In this document: piece by piece, positions 1-8,074 of the stretch
Numbering within the stretch: the stretch's first letter is position 1
Layout of the letters: each line of letters begins with the position of its first letter
From: Bradyrhizobium uaiense
GTDB lineage: Bacteria; Pseudomonadota; Alphaproteobacteria; Rhizobiales; Xanthobacteraceae
Direction of reading: 5' to 3'
Assembly: GCF_010811875.1 (NCBI RefSeq)
Contig: NZ_VKHP01000002.1
Span: forward strand, 87,168-151,167
Length of the DNA: 64,000 nt
Program-made: the position numbers and the translations under genes
Notes under the pieces: model-generated
The model's input: the letters and a program-made list of their open reading frames with translations, nothing else
Told to the model about the DNA's origin: nothing
Databases searched by the model: none

Positions 1-963
1 ACCGCCCTCGTTCAACCAGAAGCCCGGTACCATGCCCGAGAAGTACGGGCCCCAGACGCCGGGCACGAAGCATGGATCGACCGTCGTCGCCATGATACAG
101 GCCGACGTTCCCATGATGTAGGCGAGCCGCTTGCAGACATCGACCTCGGCGCCCGAGCCGTCTCGCCCGCCGATCGCGCCGACGCCGCCGGCATGGGCAT
201 CGATCAGGGAGGCGCCGACCGCGGTTCCCGGCATCAGGCCGAGGTCGCGCGCGGCATCTTCCGACAGTCCGCGGCCGAGCGGAGAGCCAGGTGGCACGAT
301 CTCGTTGCCGATGCGGGCAAAGCGATCGGCCGCGAGCGCCTCCAGTCCCACCCGCTTGAGGAAGGGTTCGCTCCAGCCGCCCTCGCCCGCGACATAAGTC
401 CATTTGCAGGTGACCGTGCAGGTCGAGCGCGCCAACGAGCCGGAGGCACGGAACGAGAGATAATCGGCAAGATCGAAGAAATGCCCGGCGGCTTCGAAGG
501 TCGCGGGCAGATGCCGCTTCAGCCAGAGAATCTTCGGAATCTCCATCTCCGGCGAGATGGCGCCGCCGACATAGCGCAGCACCCGGTCGCCGGTTGCATT
601 GACGAATTCGGTTTCATCCATCGCGCGGTGATCCATCCAGACCACGACGTTGCGCGCGCGATCGCCGGACGGGCTGACGGTCAGCGGCCGGCCTGCTTTG
701 TCGAGCACGACCAGCGAGCAGGTCGCGTCGAATCCGATGCCCTTGACGTGTTCGGCAGCGATGGCGGCCTCCCGCATCGCATTGCGCACGGAGGCTGTGC
801 AGGCCGCCCAGATGTCATCGGAGGATTGCTCGACGATATCGCCGGGCTCGTGCCAGACCCGGATCGGATGCCGGGCCGATCCCAATAACGCCCCGGCCTC
901 GTCGAAGACGCCCGCGCGGGCGCTGGTGCTTCCGACGTCCACCCCGATATAGGCTTGCCGCAT
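1..963 (-). CDS. FGGY-family carbohydrate (polyol/pentulose) kinase, C-terminal part cut by window edge
   Basis: The minus strand reads without interruption from the ATG at 963 to the window edge (321 codons), so the C-terminal part is missing. The N-terminus has the FGGY/ASKHA phosphate-1 loop (IGVDVGSTSARAGVFD) and downstream the family pattern of hydrophobic strands, including VWMDHRA and a GTSACIM segment near the end of the visible part. The family phosphorylates sugars or ketoses such as ribulose, xylulose or ribitol. It is the last visible gene of the polyol locus, downstream of the SDR dehydrogenase, which fits oxidation of a polyol to a ketose followed by phosphorylation. The substrate cannot be read from the sequence. 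Confidence 0.85.
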   Translation of the reverse strand, partial: MRQAYIGVDVGSTSARAGVFDEAGALLGSARHPIRVWHEPGDIVEQSSDDIWAACTASVRNAMREAAIAAEHVKGIGFDATCSLVVLDKAGRPLTVSPSGDRARNVVVWMDHRAMDETEFVNATGDRVLRYVGGAISPEMEIPKILWLKRHLPATFEAAGHFFDLADYLSFRASGSLARSTCTVTCKWTYVAGEGGWSEPFLKRVGLEALAADRFARIGNEIVPPGSPLGRGLSEDAARDLGLMPGTAVGASLIDAHAGGVGAIGGRDGSGAEVDVCKRLAYIMGTSACIMATTVDPCFVPGVWGPYFSGMVPGFWLNEGG

Positions 964-1027
964 GTTCGCTCCGTCAGAGCGTGACGACGTGTCTTCGAAA
1001 CGTCGTCGCGCCCTTACTTCTTGTGTC

Positions 1028-1070
1028 AGCATCGTCCGGAAAACCGGTCCCCATCTGTCCGGATCATGCT
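1028..1070. repeat. Dispersed palindromic (REP-like) element
   Basis: The arms AGCATCGTCCGGA (1028-1040) and TCCGGATCATGCT (1058-1070) form an imperfect hairpin around a short core containing AAACCGG. It shares the ATCATGC end and the GGAAAACCG core with the element at 4815-4863, so both are probably copies of one dispersed family. It lies between the SDR and the FGGY kinase genes of one transcription unit and could stabilise the upstream mRNA or weaken readthrough. Confidence 0.6.
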
Positions 1071-1081
1071 TCGACGCGAGC

Positions 1082-1855
1082 CTACCAGCAAGTGTAACCG
1101 CCATCGACCAGAACGATGCTTCCGGTCATCAGGCTCGCCGCCTCGGAGGCTAGGAACAAGACGACGGAGGCGATCTCGTCGACCTGCCCCATCCGCGCCA
1201 TCGGGGTTCCACCGATCCAGGCGTCGTACATTCTGGGGCTGTTCTTCACGAAGGCGTTCAGGGGCGTCTCGATATAGGTCGGCGCCACCGCGTTGACGCG
1301 AACCCCGCGGGCACCCCATTCGGCCGCGAGCGATTTGGTGAGATGATGCACCGCAGCCTTGGAGGCATTGTAGAAGCACTGCTCCTGCGGCTTGTTGACG
1401 ATGAAGCCGGACATCGAGCCGACGTTGACGATGGTGCCGGATTTGGCCTTCAGCATGTGATTGCCGAAGGCGCGGCAGCACCAGAAGGTGCCGTTCAGAT
1501 TGACGTCGATGACGTTGAGCCAGTGCTCGTCGGTCACGGTCTCGGCCGGCGTCTCGCTGCGGGCGATACCGGCATTGTTGACGAGGATGTCGACCTTACC
1601 GTATTTGCGGACCAGCTCGTCGGCGACCGCGGAGACGCGGCCGGAGTCCGTTACATCCATCAGCGCGATGTCGGCATCGAAGCCCTTGGCTTTCAACACC
1701 GCCTGCGCGTCATTGGCGACCTTGGCGTCGCGATCGCCGATGATGACCTTGGCGCCGGCTTCCGCGAGCGCCTCGGCGCAGGCAAGCCCGATGCCCTGAC
1801 CGGCGCCGGTGATGATGGCGGTCTTGCCGCCGAGCTTGAATTTCTCGAGATACAT
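1082..1855 (-). CDS. SDR-family polyol dehydrogenase
   Basis: A 257-residue classical short-chain dehydrogenase. The NAD(P)-binding motif TGAGQGIG is at 16-23, NNAG at 93-96, and catalytic Ser149, Tyr162 and Lys166 have the usual S-x12-Y-x3-K spacing. Members next to sugar-alcohol ABC importers oxidise polyols such as arabinitol, sorbitol or galactitol to ketoses. It follows the ATPase gene by 85 bp and precedes the FGGY kinase, so the order import, oxidation, phosphorylation is intact. The exact polyol is not predictable. The + strand ORF over the same bases is a shadow. Confidence 0.85.
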   Translation of the reverse strand: MYLEKFKLGGKTAIITGAGQGIGLACAEALAEAGAKVIIGDRDAKVANDAQAVLKAKGFDADIALMDVTDSGRVSAVADELVRKYGKVDILVNNAGIARSETPAETVTDEHWLNVIDVNLNGTFWCCRAFGNHMLKAKSGTIVNVGSMSGFIVNKPQEQCFYNASKAAVHHLTKSLAAEWGARGVRVNAVAPTYIETPLNAFVKNSPRMYDAWIGGTPMARMGQVDEIASVVLFLASEAASLMTGSIVLVDGGYTCW

Positions 1856-1940
1856 TTTCTTCTTCCTTTGCCTAGAGCCCGCATTTCGCGGGCGTGCCGC
1901 CCCGGCCAGAGCGAGATCGACGGCGGAGGTCTTCCACGCC

Positions 1941-2948
1941 CTATGCGCGGATCGACTTTCCGCTGTCGTCGAAACGGTGGATGCGCGCCGGCTCCGGGAT
2001 CAGCGACACCTTGTCGCCCGGATGCAGGTCGAGCTCGCCGATATAGCGCGCGGTCAGCACTCCCTGCGGTCCGGCATCGACATAGAGGAAGGTGTCGCTG
2101 CCGAGATGCTCGGCGACTGAGACCGTGCCGTGCCAACCGCCCTGCCCGTTGCGCTCGACCTTCAAATGCTCGGGCCGCACGCCGATGGTGGTCGCGCCCT
2201 GCTGCTTGGCGAGCTCGCCGGTCACGAAGTTCATTTTCGGCGAGCCGATGAAACCGGCGACGAACAGATTCGCCGGTTTCTCGTAGAGTTCGAGCGGCGA
2301 GCCATATTGCTCGATCTTGCCGCCGTTCAGCACCGCGATCTTGTCGGCCATGGTCATAGCCTCGACCTGGTCGTGAGTAACGTAGATCGCCGTGGTGCCG
2401 AGCTGCTTCTGCAGCCGCGTCACCTCGAGCCGCATCTGCACGCGCAGCGCGGCATCGAGATTCGACAGCGGCTCGTCGAACAGGAACGCCTTCGGCTCCC
2501 GCACGATGGCGCGCCCGATCGCGACGCGCTGGCGCTGGCCGCCGGAGAGCTCGCGCGGCTTGCGCTCGAGATAGGGCGTCAGGTTGAGGGTGGCTGCGGC
2601 GGCCTCGACCTTGCGGTTGATCTCGTCCCTGGTGACGCCGGCCATCTTCAGGCCGAAGGCGATGTTGCCGCGCACGCTCATATGCGGATAGAGCGCGTAG
2701 GACTGGAACACCATCGACAGCCCCCGCTTGGCCGGCGGCACATCGACCACGTTGCGGCCGTCGATCAGGATCGCGCCGCCGGTGACGTCCTCGAGCCCTG
2801 CGATCAACCGCAAGAGCGTGGTCTTGCCGCAGCCGGACGGACCGACGAAGACGACGAAGGAGCCATCGGCGATCTCGAGGTCGGCGCCCTTGATGATGTG
2901 GACCGGCCCGAACGATTTTTGCACACCCTGCAGCGTAATCTGACCCAT
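1941..2948 (-). CDS. Sugar/polyol ABC transporter ATP-binding protein (MalK/UgpC/SmoK type)
   Basis: A 335-residue ATPase. Walker A is GPSGCGKTT at 36-44, the Q-loop glutamine is Gln82, the signature LSGGQ is at 134-138, Walker B runs FLFDEP at 155-160 with the D-loop SNLD after it, and the switch histidine lies in YVTHDQ. The C-terminal third is the MOP/TOBE-like regulatory domain of MalK-type ATPases (GVRPEHL). It energises the two permeases encoded immediately upstream; 15 bp separate it from the second permease gene. Length is normal for the family (about 330-370). Confidence 0.93.
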   Translation of the reverse strand: MGQITLQGVQKSFGPVHIIKGADLEIADGSFVVFVGPSGCGKTTLLRLIAGLEDVTGGAILIDGRNVVDVPPAKRGLSMVFQSYALYPHMSVRGNIAFGLKMAGVTRDEINRKVEAAAATLNLTPYLERKPRELSGGQRQRVAIGRAIVREPKAFLFDEPLSNLDAALRVQMRLEVTRLQKQLGTTAIYVTHDQVEAMTMADKIAVLNGGKIEQYGSPLELYEKPANLFVAGFIGSPKMNFVTGELAKQQGATTIGVRPEHLKVERNGQGGWHGTVSVAEHLGSDTFLYVDAGPQGVLTARYIGELDLHPGDKVSLIPEPARIHRFDDSGKSIRA

Positions 2949-2963
2949 GGAAAAGCCTTTCTG

Positions 2964-3794
2964 CTACTTGACCGCGCCGAAGGTCAGGCCGCGGACGAGC
3001 TGCCGCTGACTGAACCAGCCGAGCACGAGAATGGGCGCGATCGCGAGCGTCGACGCCGCCGACAATTTCGCCCAGAACAAGCCTTCCGGGCTGGAATAGG
3101 ATGCGATGAACACGGTGAGCGGCGCGGCCTCGAGCGTCGACAGATTGAGGGTCCAGAACGCCTCGTTCCACGCCAGGATCAGATTGAGCAGCAAGGTCGA
3201 GGCGAGCCCCGGCACCGCCATCGGGGTCAGCACATAAATCAGCTCGCGCCCGATCGTGGCGCCGTCCATGCGGGCCGCCTCGAGGATGTCCTTCGGGATC
3301 TCCTTGAAATAGGTGAACAGCATCCAGATCACGATCGGCAGATTGCCGAGGCAGAGGATGAAGATCAGCCCGGCGCGGGTGTCGAGCAGGCCGACGGAGC
3401 GGAAAATCAGGTAGATCGGCACCAGCACGCCGACCGGCGGCATCATCTTGGTGGAGAGCATCCAGAGCAGCACGTCCTTGGTGCGCTTGGTCGGTGAGAA
3501 CGCCATCGACCACGCCGCCGGGATCGCGATCAGCATCGCGATCAAGGTCGAGCCGCCGGCGATGATGATCGAGTTGAGCGCGTGGTGGAAATAGTCGCTG
3601 CGCTCCTGCACCGTGACGTAGTTCTCCGTGGTCCAGTGGAAGAACAGGAACGATGGCGGGATCGCGAAGGCCTCGAGCTCGGTCTTGAAGCTCGCCAGCA
3701 CCATCCAGAGGATCGGGAAGAAGATCAGGAAGCCGACCAGCCAGGCCGCCGTCGTCGAGATCACCTTGTTCCGTGTCGTGACCATCCGCGCCAT
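2964..3794 (-). CDS. Sugar/polyol ABC transporter permease (MalG/SmoG type)
   Basis: A 276-residue inner-membrane permease with about six hydrophobic segments. The conserved cytoplasmic EAA loop is EAARMDGATIGRELIYVLTP, which docks onto the ATPase. The N-terminus (TRNKVISTTAAWLVGFLIFF) is a short cytoplasmic tail followed by the first membrane helix, as in MalG-type subunits. The upstream permease gene ends 4 bp before its start and the ATPase starts 15 bp after its stop, so translation is probably coupled. Confidence 0.92.
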   Translation of the reverse strand: MARMVTTRNKVISTTAAWLVGFLIFFPILWMVLASFKTELEAFAIPPSFLFFHWTTENYVTVQERSDYFHHALNSIIIAGGSTLIAMLIAIPAAWSMAFSPTKRTKDVLLWMLSTKMMPPVGVLVPIYLIFRSVGLLDTRAGLIFILCLGNLPIVIWMLFTYFKEIPKDILEAARMDGATIGRELIYVLTPMAVPGLASTLLLNLILAWNEAFWTLNLSTLEAAPLTVFIASYSSPEGLFWAKLSAASTLAIAPILVLGWFSQRQLVRGLTFGAVK

Positions 3795-3798
3795 GACG

Positions 3799-4671
3799 TT
3801 ACGCCTCCAGATTCCGGCCGACGATACGAACGAGGAAGAAGGCGACGATGTTGGCGAGCACCACCGCGACCAGGCCGCCCGCCGAGGCGCTGCCGACGTC
3901 GTACTGGATCAGCGCCTGCGAATAGATCAGGAAGGCGATGTTGGTGGTTTGCAGGCCGGGGCCGCCGCCTGTCGTGACGAAGATCTCGGCGAACACCGTG
4001 AGCAGGAAGATGGTCTCGATCAGGATCACCACCGTGATCGGACGCGCCAGATGCGGCAGCGTGATGTAGATGAAGGTCGAGATCGCGCTCGCGCCATCCA
4101 TCTCGGCCGCCTCCTTCTGCTCCTCGTCGAGCGATTGCAGCGCGGTCAGCAGGATCAGGGTCGCGAACGGCAGCCACTGCCATGAGATGATCAGGATCAC
4201 CGAGAACAGCGGCGCATCGTTGAACCAGTCGATCGCCGGCAGGCCGAACAGATGGGCAATCCAGGCGAACAGGCCCGACACCGGATGCATCAGCAGGTTC
4301 TTCCAGACCAGCGCGCTGACGGTCGGCATTACGAAGAACGGCGCGATCACCATCAGGCGGACGATCGAGAGCCCGACCACCTGCTGGTCGAGCAGCAGCG
4401 CCAGCGGAACGCCGAAGATGATCGTGATCGCGAGCACCGAGCCGACCAGCACCAGCGTGTTCTGCAGCGAGGCGAGGAAGGCCGGGTCAGTGAGGAAGTA
4501 GCGGAAATTCTCCAAGCCGACGAAGGATTCGGAGCCGGGATCGAGCAGATTGTAATGCAGTGTCGCGAAGTAGATCGTGAGCGCCAGCGGCACGATCATC
4601 CAGATGAACAGCAGCGCCACGGCAGGCGTGAGCAGTGTGCGTGCAAGCAGTTGGGTCTGCTGGGTCGCCAT
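3799..4671 (-). CDS. Sugar/polyol ABC transporter permease (MalF/SmoF type)
   Basis: A 290-residue permease with about six transmembrane segments and the EAA loop EAAEMDGASAISTFIYITLP. It is the partner of the permease that follows 4 bp downstream. A 191-bp gap full of hairpins separates it from the upstream binding-protein gene, much wider than the other spacings in this operon. That is the usual arrangement where a binding protein is made in excess over the membrane subunits. Confidence 0.92.
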   Translation of the reverse strand: MATQQTQLLARTLLTPAVALLFIWMIVPLALTIYFATLHYNLLDPGSESFVGLENFRYFLTDPAFLASLQNTLVLVGSVLAITIIFGVPLALLLDQQVVGLSIVRLMVIAPFFVMPTVSALVWKNLLMHPVSGLFAWIAHLFGLPAIDWFNDAPLFSVILIISWQWLPFATLILLTALQSLDEEQKEAAEMDGASAISTFIYITLPHLARPITVVILIETIFLLTVFAEIFVTTGGGPGLQTTNIAFLIYSQALIQYDVGSASAGGLVAVVLANIVAFFLVRIVGRNLEA

Positions 4672-4697
4672 CCCCGCCTCCTTCTCATGGGAAAGGT

Positions 4698-4791
4698 GCG
4701 ACCATCCCGCTGCGGGACAGGATGGTCGCGAGTGATCCAGCTCGGGAGGTTTAAGCTGGTCGGGCGGCCAGGGCGCTAAACACGCCCTGGC
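4698..4791. repeat. Two strong hairpins between binding-protein and permease genes
   Basis: Two perfect inverted repeats stand in tandem. The first pairs GCGACCATCC (4698-4707) with GGATGGTCGC (4720-4729). The second pairs GCCAGGGCG (4767-4775) with CGCCCTGGC (4783-4791) around a 7-nt loop. Together with the REP-like element at 4815-4863 they fill most of the gap. There is no T-run after them, so mRNA protection or partial termination is more likely than a full terminator. Confidence 0.6.
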
Positions 4792-4814
4792 TATCGGATC
4801 GCGTTCTTTGTCTT

Positions 4815-4863
4815 GAGCATGATCTTTTCGGAAAACCGCTTCACACTTTTCCGGATCATGCTC
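4815..4863. repeat. Dispersed palindromic (REP-like) element
   Basis: The arms GAGCATGATC (4815-4824) and GATCATGCTC (4854-4863) are perfectly complementary, with an inner part containing CGGAAAACCGCTTCACAC. The element touches the stop codon of the binding-protein gene (4863-4865). It resembles the copy at 1028-1070, and palindromes of this kind are common between Bradyrhizobium genes as I recall them; copy number in this genome cannot be counted from here. Confidence 0.65.
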
Positions 4864-6176
4864 TACTTGATGTAGCCTGCCCGCTTCATCTCGCGCTCGG
4901 TCGCGGACTGCGCAGCCGAGAGCGCGGCATCGACCGTGGTCGAGCCGGACAGTGCGGCCGAGAATTGCTGGCCGACCTGGGTGCCGATGCCCTGGAATTC
5001 AGGGATCGCCGCATATTGCACGCCGACATACGGCACCGGCTTCACCGTCGGCTTGTTCGGATCGGCGGCGTCGATCGAGGCCAGCGTCAGCTTGGCGAAC
5101 GGCGCGACCTTCAGATAGTCGGGGTTCTTGTAGAGCGAGGTCCGCGTGCCGGGCGGCACGTTGGACCAGCCTTCCTTCGACGCGACGAGCTTGGTGTAAT
5201 CCTTGCTGGTCGCCCAGGCGATGAACTTCTCGGCCGCGTCAACCTTCTTCGAGCCGGCGGGGATCGCGAGGCTCCATGCCCACAGCCAGTTGGCGTTCTT
5301 GCCGAGCCCGGTGTTCGGGGCCAGCGCGAAGCCGACCTTGTCGGCAACCTTGGAATCCTTCGGGTTAGTCACCATGGACGCCGCCACCGTGGCGTCGATC
5401 CACATCGCGCATTTGCCGGCGCTGAACAGCGCGAGGTTCTCGTTGAAGCCATTGGACGAGGCGCCGGGAGGTCCGGCCTGCTTCATCAGGTCGACATAGG
5501 TCGCGAGCGTCTTCTTCCATTCCGGCGAATTGAACTGCGGCTCCCACTTCTCGTCGAACCAGCGCGCGCCGAACGAGTTGGACATCGCGGTCAGGAACGC
5601 CATGTTCTCGCCCCAGCCGGCCTTCCCGCGCAGGCAGATGCCGTAGACGCCGCCCGACTTGTCGGTCAGCTTCTTGGCCGCGTCGACCACGAAATCCCAG
5701 GTCGGGCTTTCCGGCATCTTCAGCCCGGCCTTGTCGAACAGGTCGGTGCGGTACATCACCATCGAGCTCTCGCCGTAGAACGGCGCGGCGTAGAGCTTGC
5801 CGTCGACCGAGACCGCATCCTTGATCTTCGGCAAGAGGTCACCAACGTCGTAATCGGCGCCCAGCTTGTCGAGCGGCACCAGCCAGCTCTTCTTGGCCCA
5901 GATCGGCACCTCATAGGTGCCGATGGTGAGCACGTCGAACTGGCCGCCCTTGGTGGCGATGTCGGTGGTCACGCGCTGGCGCAGCACGTTCTCCTCGAGC
6001 GTCACCCATTTCACGGTGATGTCCGGATTCTTCGTGGTGAATTCGCTGGTCAGCCCCTGCATGCGGATCATGTCGCTGTTGTTGACGGTCGCGACTGTCA
6101 GCGTGGTCTGGGCGATCGAGGGGGCAGAGATCAAAAGACTGGCCGCGCCCGCAACGGCGCAAAGGACGTTTTTCAC
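4863..6176 (-). CDS. Extracellular solute-binding protein of the polyol ABC importer (SmoE/MalE type)
   Basis: A 437-residue periplasmic binding protein. It starts at a GTG with a good Shine-Dalgarno sequence (GGGAGGT) and has a signal peptide of about 22 residues ending ISAPSIAQ. The body matches family-1 solute-binding proteins, with LTVATVNNSDMIRMQGLT near the N-terminus and a long lobe rich in Trp/Lys pairs. It captures the substrate for the permeases and ATPase downstream. It is the first gene of the importer unit, and paired operator-like palindromes lie 22-54 bp before its start. Confidence 0.92.
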   Translation of the reverse strand: MKNVLCAVAGAASLLISAPSIAQTTLTVATVNNSDMIRMQGLTSEFTTKNPDITVKWVTLEENVLRQRVTTDIATKGGQFDVLTIGTYEVPIWAKKSWLVPLDKLGADYDVGDLLPKIKDAVSVDGKLYAAPFYGESSMVMYRTDLFDKAGLKMPESPTWDFVVDAAKKLTDKSGGVYGICLRGKAGWGENMAFLTAMSNSFGARWFDEKWEPQFNSPEWKKTLATYVDLMKQAGPPGASSNGFNENLALFSAGKCAMWIDATVAASMVTNPKDSKVADKVGFALAPNTGLGKNANWLWAWSLAIPAGSKKVDAAEKFIAWATSKDYTKLVASKEGWSNVPPGTRTSLYKNPDYLKVAPFAKLTLASIDAADPNKPTVKPVPYVGVQYAAIPEFQGIGTQVGQQFSAALSGSTTVDAALSAAQSATEREMKRAGYIK

Positions 6177-6197
6177 GGTGACCTCCCTATGTCACGT

Positions 6198-6252
6198 TGA
6201 GCATATGCCCACGTGTTGAGCGTATGTTCATCCCGTCGTCAAAATTTGTCAA
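6198..6252 (-). promoter_or_regulatory. Paired operator sites and candidate promoter of the polyol importer operon
   Basis: Two 14-bp near-palindromes of the form TGAGC-N4-GYYCA lie at 6198-6211 (TGAGCATATGCCCA) and 6217-6230 (TGAGCGTATGTTCA), exactly 19 bp apart. A minus-strand TTGACA (-35) lies at 6247-6252, so the -10 region would fall in the second palindrome. The same doublet with the same 19-bp period occurs at 7971-8003 before the HAD/regulator genes. The SorC-type regulator encoded between the two sites is the obvious candidate ligand. Confidence 0.65.
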
Positions 6253-6332
6253 GCACGCGGGTGCGCCGTCCCGCGCGATTGCGGGTTCCACCACAGCCTG
6301 GAATGGAGTTTTTGCGGGAGCGAAGGAAGCGT

Positions 6333-7286
6333 CTAACGATCCAGCACGGCGCGCGCGGTGGCCTCATCGGTGATCAGGCCGTTGATCACCCGGCCTGCCA
6401 GTGCGGCCTTGATCGACGGCACCTTGGCGATGCCGACGGCGGCCGCGATCGTGGTCGAGACTGCGGGGATCTGCGGCGGAATGCTGGTCAGGCGCTTGTT
6501 GGTGCCGCCCTTGATCAGGCGGCCCTTGGCGTCATAGGCCCAGCCTGTCACCTCGCCGATCGCGCCGAGCCGCATCATCTCCAGGAGCTCCTCGCGGGTG
6601 ACGAAGCCGTCGACATGGACCTGGGCCTTCTGGTCCATCTGGCCGATGCCGATCAGCCGCAGATCGGCCTTGGCAGCGACCGCCCTCACCCGCGCGATCG
6701 GATCGATACGGACCATGCGGTTGCGTTCGTCCTCGCTCGACATCAGGAACGGCAGCGGCATCGGATAATGCCGCGCACCGGTGCGGTCAGCCAGCCGCCC
6801 CACCGTGTCGTAGAAGCTCGCCGAGCCGTCGGCGGAGATGTTGCCGACCAGCGAGACGATCTGGTGATCCGGCCGCTCGATCGGCGAGACCCGCTCGACC
6901 GCCGCGCGCACGGCACGGCCGGTACCCAGCGCCACGATCACCGGCGTCTCCGAGCGCAGCGTCGTCTCCAGCAGATTGGCGCTGCGTTCGGCGATCCCCG
7001 CATTCGACAGCGGCGCCGACGGATCTGACGGCACGACGTCGCAATGCACCAGATCGAACTGCTCCTTCAGCCGTGAGGCCAGCTCCATGCAGGCTGCAAT
7101 GGGATGTTCGAGACGAAACGTGATCAGCCGCTCCGCCAGGCACAGCGACACCAAGCGCTGCGCCGAGGCCCGCGACACCTGCAGCATCTTTGCGATCTCG
7201 TCCTGGGTGTGACCCGCGATGAAATAGAGCCAGCCGGCGCGCGCCGCATCTTCCAGGCGAGACTTTTCGTTGTCGGGCGCAGCCAT
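6333..7286 (-). CDS. SorC/DeoR-family sugar-binding transcriptional regulator
   Basis: A 317-residue regulator. The N-terminal 60 residues hold a helix-turn-helix (GHTQDEIAKMLQVSRASAQR), followed by the SorC sugar-binding domain with phosphosugar-isomerase-like strands (VALGTGRAVRAAVERV, LIGIGQMD) and the C-terminal DEATARAVLD. This family binds phosphorylated sugars and controls the neighbouring uptake operon. It starts 9 bp after the HAD gene stop, so the two are co-transcribed, and it ends 156 bp before the importer operon. The repeated operator pairs on both sides suggest it controls both units, including its own. Confidence 0.88.
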   Translation of the reverse strand: MAAPDNEKSRLEDAARAGWLYFIAGHTQDEIAKMLQVSRASAQRLVSLCLAERLITFRLEHPIAACMELASRLKEQFDLVHCDVVPSDPSAPLSNAGIAERSANLLETTLRSETPVIVALGTGRAVRAAVERVSPIERPDHQIVSLVGNISADGSASFYDTVGRLADRTGARHYPMPLPFLMSSEDERNRMVRIDPIARVRAVAAKADLRLIGIGQMDQKAQVHVDGFVTREELLEMMRLGAIGEVTGWAYDAKGRLIKGGTNKRLTSIPPQIPAVSTTIAAAVGIAKVPSIKAALAGRVINGLITDEATARAVLDR

Positions 7287-7295
7287 CGTCTTGCG

Positions 7296-7961
7296 TCAAC
7301 CTTCCTTCCAGAAATCCGTCATCGCGGCAAAGATTCGATCCGCCCCGGCCTGCCGCAGCAGAGCATTGCCGTCCGCCAACCGATAGTGGGTGCCGCCGAC
7401 AAATCCCCACACTTTCATCCCCGCCGCCTTCGCGGCCATCACGCCGCTGACGCTGTCCTCGATCACAAGCGTTCGGCGCGGCTCGGCTCCCATCGCGGCT
7501 GCCGCATACAAGAACAGATCCGGCGACGGCTTGCCGTGCTTGACCATCTGCGAGGTATAGAGCCGCGGCCCGAAGCCCGTCGCGAGGCCGGTCAGGTCCA
7601 GCGAGAACTTCACGCGCTCGAGGTCGCTCGACGAGGCGACGCAATGCGGCAACTGCAATTCTCCAAGCACCGCCGCGATGCCGGCAATCGGTTTGAGTTG
7701 AGATCGGAATGTCTCGCGGACCTGCACCGCAAGATCGGGCAGGAAATTCGCGGGCAATGACTTTCCAACGGCGCGGCAATAGTCGAGCAAGGCTGCGGTG
7801 CTGCGGCCGAGGAAAAGTTCGAGCGCCCGTTCGGTGCTCATCTCGATGCCGGCCCGGACCATCGCCTCGGCGAGACAGCGGCAACTCAATTCCTCGCTGT
7901 CGACGAGCACGCCGTCGCAGTCGAAGATGACCAGATCGGTCTCGGGAAGCCGCGGATCCAT
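7296..7961 (-). CDS. HAD-superfamily phosphatase/phosphomutase-like hydrolase
   Basis: A 221-residue HAD hydrolase of the beta-phosphoglucomutase/phosphatase type. Motif I is FDCDGVLVDSEE near residue 14 with the Asp nucleophile and second Asp. Motif II is CVASSSDLERVKFSL, the motif III lysine lies in KHGKPSPDLFL, and motif IV is TLVIEDSVSGVMAA. It probably dephosphorylates or isomerises a sugar phosphate linked to the polyol pathway. It is the promoter-proximal gene of the HAD-regulator unit; operator-like palindromes end 10 bp before its ATG and no clear ribosome-binding site is visible. Confidence 0.85.
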   Translation of the reverse strand: MDPRLPETDLVIFDCDGVLVDSEELSCRCLAEAMVRAGIEMSTERALELFLGRSTAALLDYCRAVGKSLPANFLPDLAVQVRETFRSQLKPIAGIAAVLGELQLPHCVASSSDLERVKFSLDLTGLATGFGPRLYTSQMVKHGKPSPDLFLYAAAAMGAEPRRTLVIEDSVSGVMAAKAAGMKVWGFVGGTHYRLADGNALLRQAGADRIFAAMTDFWKEG

Positions 7962-7970
7962 GCCGGCATG

Positions 7971-8003
7971 AGATCATATGCTCACGCTATGAGCAATAGA
8001 TCA
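7971..8003 (-). promoter_or_regulatory. Second paired operator of the polyol regulon
   Basis: Two 14-bp near-palindromes, AGATCATATGCTCA (7971-7984) and TGAGCAATAGATCA (7990-8003), are 19 bp apart, matching the doublet at 6198-6230 in both half-site (TGAGC/GCTCA) and period. They lie just upstream of the HAD gene and also about 70 bp before the divergent antiporter gene. Confidence 0.6.
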
Positions 8004-8074
8004 TAGTTTCGCGCGGAATGCCGCGCCTCAAATGGTCGCGGTGCACCGTCAGGGATGCTGTGCGACAAGGCGAA

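Noticed and set aside
2130..3497. 455-codon + strand frame
   Set aside because: Antisense shadow of the ABC ATPase and permease genes, with His/Arg-rich composition.
1693..3513. 606-codon minus-strand frame
   Set aside because: Arg/Asp-rich out-of-frame reading through the ATPase and permease genes.
1028..4863. CRISPR array
   Set aside because: The repeats are two dispersed palindromes thousands of bases apart without regular spacers; no cas genes are in the window.
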